From contig CATZDY010000120.1 in NCBI GenBank assembly GCA_958417755.1, positions 1 through 8,066 of the forward strand: a stretch of 8,066 nucleotides of DNA, read 5' to 3'. Below the pieces are notes generated by a model. The model saw nothing but the letters and a program-made list of their open reading frames with translations, ran no database searches and was not told the origin of the DNA. A program made the position numbers and the translations under genes. The first letter of the stretch is position 1. Each line of letters begins with the position of its first letter. Of the stretch, positions 1-5,575 are shown one piece after another. This stretch comes from an uncultured Peptococcaceae bacterium (GTDB taxonomy: Bacteria > Bacillota > Desulfotomaculia > Desulfotomaculales > Desulfocucumaceae).

Positions 1-493
1 CATTGTCATTTACGCCGGAGCCGTTGATATTGGCTTTGATGGCAATTTTCTCCCCCTGTATATAGCTTCCCCCTAGGCCACGGGCTTCCTTGTTTGCTGC
101 AAAGAGTGCGCTCCATCCATCTTTTGCGGTTTCTTTTCCGCAAAGGGAGGCAATGCTGTCATTGACCATTTGCAAAATGACCGTTTCGTCAAAATGGCTG
201 GTTATCCACCAATAGCCATCTCCGTCCCAATCTACGGAAGCGGGATTATGCGCCCATACGACCCGCCCCGGCATTGCGCCAATCCCAGTGCCGTAAGGTT
301 CATGCTGTGGATAGATGCCGTCGTAGGGCGCATGGGTTTTAATCGCTACATTGCCTGGTGTGGGAGCTGCGCTTTCTACTGAAGGGGACGACGCGGCAGC
401 AGTGCTGGAAGAAACGCCGGGATTGGAAGTGCTGCATGCTGCCAGGACAACAACGAGCAACAGAAAGCAAATGCTTAAAAACAATTTTTTCAT
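1..493 (-). CDS. DUF362-family lipoprotein, N-terminal part (cut by left edge)
   Basis: The 164 visible codons are the N-terminal part; the C-terminus lies beyond the window. The protein opens with a lipoprotein signal peptide: Lys2-Lys3, a hydrophobic core, then the lipobox Leu17-Ala-Ala-Cys20. A Ser/Ala/Pro/Thr-rich linker follows to about residue 48. From about residue 65 it matches, from memory, the start of the DUF362 family: a Gly-Arg-Val-Val-Trp-Ala-His-Asn-Pro block at 76-84, a Tyr-Trp-Trp block near 94-96, and a Gly-Glu-Lys-Ile-Ala-Ile-Lys block at 147-153 typical of the family's first beta strand. The start is set by a perfect AAGGAGG (501-507) seven bases upstream of ATG. The predicted location is the outer face of the membrane. 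DUF362 proteins are poorly characterised; some members carry Fe-S clusters, and none can be judged here because the C-terminal part is missing. The gene appears to have its own promoter (551-579). Confidence 0.8.
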   Translation of the reverse strand, partial: MKKLFLSICFLLLVVVLAACSTSNPGVSSSTAAASSPSVESAAPTPGNVAIKTHAPYDGIYPQHEPYGTGIGAMPGRVVWAHNPASVDWDGDGYWWITSHFDETVILQMVNDSIASLCGKETAKDGWSALFAANKEARGLGGSYIQGEKIAIKANINGSGVNDN

Positions 494-500
494 TATGATT

Positions 501-507
501 CCTCCTT
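501..507 (-). promoter_or_regulatory. Strong ribosome binding site of the DUF362 lipoprotein
   Basis: AAGGAGG on the minus strand, seven bases before the ATG at 493. It fixes the start of the lipoprotein signal peptide. Confidence 0.8.
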
Positions 508-514
508 TACTTCT

Positions 515-533
515 AACTGATCTAAGCTCAGTT
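515..533. promoter_or_regulatory. 19-bp dyad in the leader of the DUF362 lipoprotein (possible operator)
   Basis: AACTGA-N7-TCAGTT is a perfect 6-bp inverted repeat with a 7-base centre. It lies just downstream of a predicted promoter (551-579) and upstream of the ribosome site (501-507), a position where a bound repressor would block transcription. A palindromic GCATGC (535-540) is adjacent. It has no run of T, so it is not a terminator. The regulator is unknown. Confidence 0.4.
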
Positions 534-550
534 TGCATGCCCAGCTGTGT

Positions 551-579
551 ATAATATCTGTTTTAGCCCCTTTCGGCAA
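551..579 (-). promoter_or_regulatory. Predicted sigma-A promoter for the DUF362 lipoprotein
   Basis: On the minus strand a -35 hexamer TTGCCG (574-579; 4 of 6 to consensus) is followed after exactly 17 bases by a -10 hexamer TATTAT (551-556; 5 of 6). The expected start point is near 544, giving a leader of about 50 bases. The promoter overlaps the last codons of the short ORF at 563-715, which suggests the lipoprotein can be expressed independently of the MFS gene. Confidence 0.5.
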
Positions 580-715
580 GCAGGGCTTTAATCCAGGATT
601 TTCTGCCGGATAAACGTTCATGAGTTTCGCTAATCAGATTATAAGCCATAGGTAAGGGAAGTATAGCAACCATCAGAAAGTTTGTTAGTATTTGAAGTTT
701 TCTTTTTTCCGTCAC
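563..715 (-). pseudogene. 50-codon stump resembling the N-terminus of a DUF4405 membrane protein
   Basis: A short ORF starts with GTG (713-715) four bases after the stop of the MFS gene; an AGGAG ribosome site lies inside the last codons of that gene. Its first 35 or so residues (Lys-Arg-Lys-Leu-Gln-Ile-Leu-Thr-Asn-Phe-Leu-Met at 4-15, then Met-Ala-Tyr-Asn-Leu-Ile at 23-28 and Glu-Thr-His-Glu-Arg-Leu at 30-35) resemble, from memory, the first membrane helix of DUF4405 proteins, which usually read Met-Ala-Tyr-x-Leu and then a His-Glu-Trp-Leu-Gly motif. Those proteins have several helices and well over 100 residues, whereas this one stops after 50 with a charged tail. I read it as a truncated remnant. 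It could instead be a genuine one-helix small protein, because the ribosome site and start are intact and coupled to the MFS gene. Confidence 0.5.
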
Positions 716-719
716 TCTA

Positions 720-1913
720 TCATCTCCTCATTCCGACAATATGGCTCATTGCAAAGATTTTTTCTTTTCTGTCCATAACATGGACTTTCAAGAGAATACA
801 CACAGCACTGCAAATCACCAAAAGAATACCGCCCACAGGAGCTGCCTGCGTTCCCATCCCGATTATGAATACACCGCAGAAAGGCGTTGCGGCGGAAATA
901 CCGAGATTCGCTGCTGTCAAATACAGGCCGTTTGCAAATTCAGGCGCTCCGGGAGCCGCAGTCGTAACCCAATACTGGATCGTATTCGCAACCGCCCCAG
1001 CAGAGATTCCCCACACGAAAACAATAACCAAAGCAGGGATTACCGCTTTTCCTGCTAGAAACAACAGCAGCAGATAAATGAGTCCGATCACGGCGGGCTG
1101 GATACTGATAAACCGATTCGGCTTAGACGATAAGCCTCTGCCAGCCACCGTATTGCCGACAATGTTCATCAAGCCGTAAACAAACAGCACCACGCTTATG
1201 ATTTGCACCGGAAGACTCACGACTTCCTCAAGATAAGCAGATACATAGCTGTATACGCCGAAAATGGAACCGTTTAAGAATAATACCCCGACAAGCGCCA
1301 GCCACAGCCTTTTCTCTTTCAAAACGCGGAGCTGCTCACTGTAGGAAGTTTTTTCACGCACAGGGAATTCCGGGACAAACAGAACTGTTGCAATCAGGGA
1401 AATCAGGCTAATTGCGGCAAAAAACAAAAGGCTTATGCGCAATGTTGCAACATTTGTAATCAGTCCGGCAACCGGCGCCCCCAGCACCATGCCGGCAGAA
1501 ACGCCCATCATAACCTTTGAAACCGCCTTTGGCACATCTGATGGATTTTCCACAAAATCACAGGCCGCTGCCAGAGCAAAGGATATATAGACTGGATGGA
1601 AAAATGCAGGAATGACTCTTGCTGCCAAAAGCGTCGGAAAATCCACGGCAAAAGCAGCGGTGATATTTCCTATCGTGAAGATACTCAAAACGAGTATCAT
1701 GACCTTTTTCTTTTCAAAACGGGACATCAGCATTGGCATGATTGGCCCCGCAACAGCTACGGCGAGGGCAAATAAACTTACTAGCATACCCGCTGTTGCA
1801 AGGCTTACCCCATATTGCCCAGAAATTGCAGGCAAAATGCCGATAATCCCCATTTCTGTGTTCAATATGCTGAATACACCTATAGTAAATACAAATATAT
1901 AATTTTTCTTCAA
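720..1913 (-). CDS. MFS transporter, DHA1 (drug:H+ antiporter-like) family
   Basis: This 397-residue protein has the length and hydrophobic pattern of a 12-helix major facilitator. Helix 1 is about residues 5-30, followed by Ser-Arg-Phe-Glu-Lys-Lys-Lys at 64-70, which sits where the loop 2-3 motif A of MFS proteins is expected. Ala-Arg-Val-Ile-Pro-Ala at 98-103 fits motif B in helix 4. Gly-Ala-Pro-Val-Ala-Gly at 145-150 fits the motif C of 12-helix antiporters in helix 5. A polar central loop lies at 183-200 and a basic tail at the end. The substrate cannot be read from sequence; efflux of a small organic compound is the likeliest role. The start is TTG: an in-frame TAG lies shortly upstream, GAGGT (1922-1926) is eight bases before TTG, and the next ATG (codon 21) would cut helix 1. 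It lies 115 bases downstream of the aldo/keto reductase gene and may be co-transcribed with it. Confidence 0.88.
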   Translation of the reverse strand: MKKNYIFVFTIGVFSILNTEMGIIGILPAISGQYGVSLATAGMLVSLFALAVAVAGPIMPMLMSRFEKKKVMILVLSIFTIGNITAAFAVDFPTLLAARVIPAFFHPVYISFALAAACDFVENPSDVPKAVSKVMMGVSAGMVLGAPVAGLITNVATLRISLLFFAAISLISLIATVLFVPEFPVREKTSYSEQLRVLKEKRLWLALVGVLFLNGSIFGVYSYVSAYLEEVVSLPVQIISVVLFVYGLMNIVGNTVAGRGLSSKPNRFISIQPAVIGLIYLLLLFLAGKAVIPALVIVFVWGISAGAVANTIQYWVTTAAPGAPEFANGLYLTAANLGISAATPFCGVFIIGMGTQAAPVGGILLVICSAVCILLKVHVMDRKEKIFAMSHIVGMRR

Positions 1914-1921
1914 ACCGTTCT

Positions 1922-1926
1922 ACCTC
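1922..1926 (-). promoter_or_regulatory. Ribosome binding site that supports the TTG start of the MFS gene
   Basis: GAGGT on the minus strand, eight bases before TTG (1911-1913). It decides between the TTG and a later ATG that would remove most of the first membrane helix. Confidence 0.6.
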
Positions 1927-2028
1927 GCAAACCATTGACTGTATTTATTTCAAATAGCCTAGACCTTCTACCCACTGGATAATGTGCCAAGAAGGGCATT
2001 GCCAGACCGTTTAGTAATTGTTTTCATT

Positions 2029-3042
2029 TTAGTACCATTCATGTTTTTCATTCCTGTTCAGTGAGCCTATCTGTTCCATTTCTGCCTCAGTCAATTCGAA
2101 GCCAAAAACATCCAGATTCTCTTTGATATGGTCAGGATTGCTGGAACCCGGAATTACAATTACCTCCCGCTGCAGATTCCACCGAAGAATTACTTGTGCT
2201 GATGTCACACCATGTGCCATAGCTATGGAGGAAACCACTTTGTCACCAAACAGCTCCTGTGTATGCCCCCGGCCACCAAAGGGCGAGTAGCCGTTTACAA
2301 CAATCCCCAGATTCTGCATATAAGAGATAACCTCTTTTTCCTGATAATACGGGTGAATTTCATTCTGGACAACCGCAGGGGTAATTGTGACCTGTGGTAA
2401 AAATTCTTCCAATTCTTCAATATACCAGTTGGATAAACCAATGGAGCGAATTTTCCCGTCACGAACCGCTTGTTCCATTGCTTTATAGGCTTCCACATCA
2501 TTGGGGCCAGGATGATGCAGAAGCATCAGGTCGATATACTCGATATTCAGCGTAGCAAGGGCTTCTTCAATTGCTTCTGCTGCATTGGCAAACTGGTTAG
2601 GATACAGCTTTGTGGTGACAAAAATTTCTTCTCTTGGCACATCGCTGTTTCGAACGGCTTCCCCTACGCTTTTCTCCGTGCCATAAAACGAGGCGGTATC
2701 AATGAGCCTGCCGCCGTTTTCCAACAAGGCAGTCACAGAACCCATGCATTCCTCGTCAGATAGTGCGTAAGTGCCAAGCCCCACAATCGGCATATCGTAC
2801 CCACTGTTCAGCCGTACTGTTTTGTTATCAAAATCAAAAGAGATGGTATTTTCCTTTGCCATATCAATATCAGTTATAGGCTTGCTTTCCGGTGTATCCT
2901 TGCTGGTAGAAACCAATGGCTTTGTTGTTTCCGGATTAGAAACCTGCTTGTTGATACTACCCTGAATAGTTCCACAAGCCAGCAGGTAGGGTACGACCAG
3001 CATTGTCGATAATATAGGTGCCACTTTTTTCAAAAAGCGCAT
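2029..3042 (-). CDS. Aldo/keto reductase with an N-terminal lipoprotein signal peptide
   Basis: This 337-residue protein joins a lipoprotein signal to a complete aldo/keto reductase. Residues 1-23 form a basic start, a hydrophobic core and the lipobox Leu20-Leu-Ala-Cys23. Residues 24-77 are a Ser/Thr/Pro/Lys-rich linker, and the (beta/alpha)8 reductase fills 78-337. The catalytic tetrad is present: Asp115 and Tyr120 in the Leu-Ile-Asp-Thr-Ala-x-x-Tyr-Gly motif, Lys145 and His176. The Ser-Asn-Trp motif is at 204-206. The cofactor loop reads Ile-Pro-Gly-Ser (297-300) with His305, where classical family members have Ile-Pro-Lys-Ser and Arg; the residues that usually grip the NADPH 2'-phosphate are therefore missing, although I recall this Gly form in other Gram-positive members. 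The start has GGGAG (3051-3055) eight bases upstream. The internal Met61 has no ribosome site, so the signal peptide appears genuine. It overlaps the nitroreductase stop by 13 bases, implying translational coupling. Family reaction: NAD(P)H-dependent reduction of aldehydes and ketones; substrate unknown. Confidence 0.88.
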   Translation of the reverse strand: MRFLKKVAPILSTMLVVPYLLACGTIQGSINKQVSNPETTKPLVSTSKDTPESKPITDIDMAKENTISFDFDNKTVRLNSGYDMPIVGLGTYALSDEECMGSVTALLENGGRLIDTASFYGTEKSVGEAVRNSDVPREEIFVTTKLYPNQFANAAEAIEEALATLNIEYIDLMLLHHPGPNDVEAYKAMEQAVRDGKIRSIGLSNWYIEELEEFLPQVTITPAVVQNEIHPYYQEKEVISYMQNLGIVVNGYSPFGGRGHTQELFGDKVVSSIAMAHGVTSAQVILRWNLQREVIVIPGSSNPDHIKENLDVFGFELTEAEMEQIGSLNRNEKHEWY

Positions 3043-3827
3043 GGTGTATTCTCCCTTTTGTTATAGGATTTTGGGTTCGCAATATCATCTGAAAAGCCTT
3101 GCCGACGTAGCATTTCAGGAACCTCTGGATAGTGATTATAAGGTGGACGGTAAAAATCAGCCGCAAGCTGTGTAAAGTTTCTGACCCGGCTATTCCACGG
3201 ACGCTCTTTCAGGTAATGTGCGTACAGCTCATCATACTGCGTAAGAAGCGGTTTTAAATCCTGCTGATACTGTTCTTCAAAATAAACAGCTTCTTTGGGA
3301 AGTCGAGGCTTGATACCCGGCTTTTCTGCCGGATAGCCCACACAGAGACCGAGCAATGGAAGTACATATTTCGGAAGGTTTAACTCCTGTATGACCTCCA
3401 AGGCGTGAAGCCGTATATCTCCAATCGGCACAGTTCCAAGCCCAAAGGATTCCGCAGCAGCCACAGCGGTTCCAAGAGCAATGCCAACTTCGTTTGCTCC
3501 AACAATCAGGTTGTCAATCTGATTTATGACTGCATCGAACGGCTGTCCCTTTGCATCACAGGCCAGCCATGTGCGGTAAAAGTCCGCACAAAATACCAAA
3601 AATACCGGAGCCTGCGCGATATGTTTCTGAATGCCGCAAAGCTCGGAAAACTTCTTCCTGCGCTCTTTATCCTTTACCGAAATCACGGAAACGTGCTGGA
3701 GATTGACCCAATTGGGGGCAGCCTGCACTGCTTTGATGATTTGAGCTAAAATTTCTCCTTCCACAGGCTGATCCTCAAAGACACGAATTGACCGATGGGA
3801 AAGCAGGGTATTCATTACTTCGTTCAT
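3030..3827 (-). CDS. NfsA-like FMN-dependent nitroreductase
   Basis: A 265-residue member of the nitroreductase superfamily, closest in layout to NfsA/Frp-type NADPH:FMN oxidoreductases. Visible signatures are His11-Arg-Ser-Ile-Arg15, the usual start of the FMN-binding helix; the Ala-Ala-Pro-Asn-Trp segment (36-40); Gly-Leu-Gly-Thr-Val-Pro-Ile-Gly (129-136); and the Gly-x-Cys-Val-Gly-Tyr-Pro block with a Lys-Pro-Arg-Leu-Pro stretch (160-177). The Arg-x-x-Asn-Phe region at 214-218 and Arg-Arg-Gln-Gly-Phe at 241-245 match the typical C-terminus, after which about 20 extra residues run into the next gene. ATG at 3827 is preferred because AAGGAG precedes it by nine bases and the family motif begins ten residues later; the frame stays open upstream to 3950, but that extension is unlike the family. 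Such enzymes reduce nitroaromatics, quinones, flavins or azo compounds in the cytoplasm as dimers. It forms a coupled pair with the aldo/keto reductase. Confidence 0.87.
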   Translation of the reverse strand: MNEVMNTLLSHRSIRVFEDQPVEGEILAQIIKAVQAAPNWVNLQHVSVISVKDKERRKKFSELCGIQKHIAQAPVFLVFCADFYRTWLACDAKGQPFDAVINQIDNLIVGANEVGIALGTAVAAAESFGLGTVPIGDIRLHALEVIQELNLPKYVLPLLGLCVGYPAEKPGIKPRLPKEAVYFEEQYQQDLKPLLTQYDELYAHYLKERPWNSRVRNFTQLAADFYRPPYNHYPEVPEMLRRQGFSDDIANPKSYNKRENTPCAF

Positions 3828-4083
3828 AAGTTCTCGCTCCTTTGCAAAATACATAATAAAATCCAAAATGGTCAAGTGGGCACGCGGATGATTCCACCTT
3901 TTCTTCAATAGTCGGTATCTCATGATTTTTATAAATTGAGCCAATACCACTTTAAGTGATAAATTTCACAAGAGGTTTTCCATCAAATTCTTCGTATTCA
4001 GCAGGTTAACCCAATGCCACTGAAACCACGCTTGATTCCACCCAAGGGGACCCTCTATGCTGTAATAATCCAATTTTTTTCAT
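3828..4083 (-). pseudogene. Decayed coding remnant of unknown origin with two in-frame stops
   Basis: No intact gene lies between the flavodoxin remnant and the nitroreductase. On the minus strand one frame from the ATG at 4083 reads through to the nitroreductase start and beyond, interrupted only by TAA at 4006-4008 and at 3952-3954. The segment between the stops (Pro-Ala-Glu-Tyr-Glu-Glu-Phe-Asp-Gly-Lys-Pro-Leu-Val-Lys-Phe-Ile-Thr) and the one after it (including Ser-Gly-Ile-Gly-Ser-Ile-Tyr and Cys-Pro-Leu-Asp-His-Phe-Gly-Phe-Tyr-Tyr) look like protein rather than chance translation. A second frame, near 4010-4050, reads Pro-Leu-Gly-Gly-Ile-Lys-Arg-Gly-Phe-Ser-Gly-Ile-Gly, which recalls the C-terminal motif of aldehyde dehydrogenases but is too short to assign. 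I do not recognise the parent family; a cupin is a weak guess for the second part. The stretch may be only spacer. Confidence 0.3.
3948..3958. repeat. Short palindrome upstream of the nitroreductase
   Basis: CACTT-T-AAGTG is a perfect 5-bp inverted repeat around one base, about 120 bases upstream of the nitroreductase start. A weak TATAAA (-10-like) lies between it and the gene, with only a poor -35 match 17 bases further upstream, so an internal promoter here is possible but not convincing. Confidence 0.2.
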
Positions 4084-4096
4084 AGATACCTTTTTA

Positions 4097-4133
4097 ATTT
4101 ACCGGCGAAGAAATAGATTCAATGCCGGTAAAT
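4097..4133. repeat. Perfect 10-bp inverted repeat at the end of the flavodoxin remnant
   Basis: ATTTACCGGC (4097-4106) and GCCGGTAAAT (4124-4133) are exact reverse complements separated by 17 bases. The left arm contains the stop codon of the flavodoxin remnant. On the minus strand the hairpin is followed by TAAAAAGG rather than a T run, so it is not a standard intrinsic terminator for the leftward operon. It could stabilise an mRNA end, bind a protein, or be a trace of a rearrangement. Confidence 0.5.
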
Positions 4134-4372
4134 ACCACCAATACTGGGCCAATCCGTTCTTTTTTAACCAATTAGGGATTTCTGTCTTAGCTCTTGCGCC
4201 ACTATCCTCATAAATGTTCAGGCTATCGAGGATTTCAGAGTTTTTGCAAAGGGCATGAATATCGGCCACCGTATGCCCTAAACCACTCAAACAGGGTGCT
4301 TCCGTCAGGTTTTGAATGTGTTGTCCCTTTTGTATGTCTGGTGTAAGAAAAATATGAAATCAAAGTATTCAT
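4099..4372 (-). pseudogene. Flavodoxin gene destroyed by an internal deletion
   Basis: The first codons (ATG at 4372) read Met-Asn-Thr-Leu-Ile-Ser-Tyr-Phe-Ser-Tyr-Thr-Arg-His-Thr-Lys, the beta-1 strand and phosphate-binding loop of a flavodoxin in which the usual Thr-Gly-x-Thr has become Thr-Arg-His-Thr. This frame then loses similarity and stops at 4235. A different frame, from about 4287, resumes with Ser-Gly-Leu-Gly-His-Thr-Val-Ala-Asp-Ile and continues to Glu-Ile-Pro-Asn-Trp-Leu-Lys-Lys, a good match to the last 45 or so residues of a short-chain flavodoxin, before an unusual tail ending at 4099. The middle of the protein, roughly 100 residues and including most of the FMN site, is missing and the frame is shifted. 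The original start was well placed: AGGAGGAG overlaps the stop codon of the alcohol dehydrogenase, with ATG 13 bases after that stop, so the flavodoxin was translationally tied to the ADH. Confidence 0.8.
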
Positions 4373-4385
4373 AAAATCTCCTCCT

Positions 4386-5564
4386 TTACCGATATGATCT
4401 CTCGAAAATACCCTTGCAGTCCTCATGGGTCATTTCGCAGGGATTGGCAAGGAACAGGCCGCCCATGGTGTTACGGGCGTTTTTTGCCAAGGTATCCATC
4501 TCATTGATGGTGAAACCATAATCAGACATTTTCAGATTCTCCACGCCGCAGGCTTTCTGCATGTTATACAGGGCTGTCAGGAAATCTTCCGGCTTATCAG
4601 CGTCAGGGATTCCCATCACCTTTGCCATCTTGATGAACTGCTCGTCGCAGGCATGCTTTTCCACAAAGAACTTGTAGAACTCATTAGAAATCATGATAAG
4701 GCCAGCGCCGTGGGGCAGGTTATGATGATAGGCGCTCATGGCGTGTTCCATGGAGTGCTCGGCAATGGTACTGGTAAGCTGCATCGTTAAGCCTGCAATG
4801 GTGCTACCGTAGGCAACCGCCTCTCTTGCCTCCAGGTTATTGCCATCCGCCACTGCCTGAGGCAGATATTTGGCAATCAGCTCAATAGCAGATATGGCAA
4901 CCGTTTCACTCAGGATATTGATGCCATTGGAGATCATGACCTCGGTATTGTGGAATAGTGCGTCGAAACCTTGATAAGCAGTGTACTTCGCCGGGACGGT
5001 ACGCATCAGTTCTGGGTCAACAATAGCCAGCACCGGGTTCAATTCCGGCGTGCCGCCAAAGCCGATTTTTTCGCTGGTATCAGTCTTGGTAATAACGCCC
5101 CAATGATTGATCTCAGAGCCGGTGCCAGAGGTGGTGGCTATCGTCACGATGGGGAGTGGCTTATTAGGAAGCGGCTGCCCTTTGCCTGAACCCCCCTTCA
5201 CATAGTCCCACAGATCACCGGGGTTGGTGGCCATGGCAGCCACTGCCACGGAAGAATCCAGTACAGCGCCACCGCCCAAAGCCACGATGAAGTCGCAGCC
5301 TTTTTCTTTGGCAACAGCCGCTGCCTCCATAATAACCTCCTTCGACGGATTCTCATGGATATTGGCGCAGATTACAAACTCTACGCCAGCCTTGAGAAGC
5401 TGTTCCTGGGTCCGGTTAAGCGTACCGGTCACTTTGGTGGATTTGCCGTTGGAAATCAGCAGCAGGGCCTTCTTGCCAGGCATGGGCTGGTTCTGTAGTT
5501 CATTCAGTTTGCCGCTGCCAAAAATTAGATGGGTTGGGGTAAAAAGGTTAAAGTTCATGTTCAT
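4386..5564 (-). CDS. Iron-containing alcohol dehydrogenase (group III)
   Basis: This 392-residue protein has the normal length of a family III (FucO/butanol dehydrogenase-like) enzyme, which interconverts alcohols and aldehydes or ketones with NAD(P)H. The N-terminal dinucleotide-binding half carries Gly97-Gly-Gly-Ala-Val-Leu-Asp103, the family's GGGS-x-x-D site with Ala in place of Ser, and Thr-Thr-Ser-Gly-Thr-Gly-Ser-Glu at 144-151. The all-helical C-terminal half supplies the metal ligands: Asp201 and His205 in Gly-Phe-Asp-Ala-Leu-Phe-His, His270 in Glu-His-Ser-Met-Glu-His, and His285 in Pro-His-Gly-Ala-Gly. All four are intact, so the enzyme is probably active; the metal is usually iron, sometimes zinc. 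ATG at 5564 has GGAGG seven bases upstream; a second ATG two codons later is an alternative. It lies 11 bases after the small helical gene and is the main intact enzyme at the head of the LysR-linked run. It is probably cytoplasmic, and its substrate is unknown. Confidence 0.93.
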   Translation of the reverse strand: MNMNFNLFTPTHLIFGSGKLNELQNQPMPGKKALLLISNGKSTKVTGTLNRTQEQLLKAGVEFVICANIHENPSKEVIMEAAAVAKEKGCDFIVALGGGAVLDSSVAVAAMATNPGDLWDYVKGGSGKGQPLPNKPLPIVTIATTSGTGSEINHWGVITKTDTSEKIGFGGTPELNPVLAIVDPELMRTVPAKYTAYQGFDALFHNTEVMISNGINILSETVAISAIELIAKYLPQAVADGNNLEAREAVAYGSTIAGLTMQLTSTIAEHSMEHAMSAYHHNLPHGAGLIMISNEFYKFFVEKHACDEQFIKMAKVMGIPDADKPEDFLTALYNMQKACGVENLKMSDYGFTINEMDTLAKNARNTMGGLFLANPCEMTHEDCKGIFERSYR

Positions 5565-5575
5565 AGTAATGCCTC

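Noticed and set aside
682..1077. Open frames on the plus strand opposite the MFS gene
   Set aside because: They are antisense to a clear 12-helix transporter with no ribosome site; the hydrophobic character mirrors the transporter codons.
1995..2003. Short palindrome GGCATTGCC between the aldo/keto reductase and MFS genes as a terminator or operator
   Set aside because: It is only 4-bp arms around one base with no T run; too short to support a claim. No convincing promoter was found in this 115-base gap either.
3828..3950. N-terminal extension of the nitroreductase by 41 residues
   Set aside because: The ATG at 3827 has a proper ribosome site, and the family begins close to it; the extension is basic and unlike any nitroreductase.
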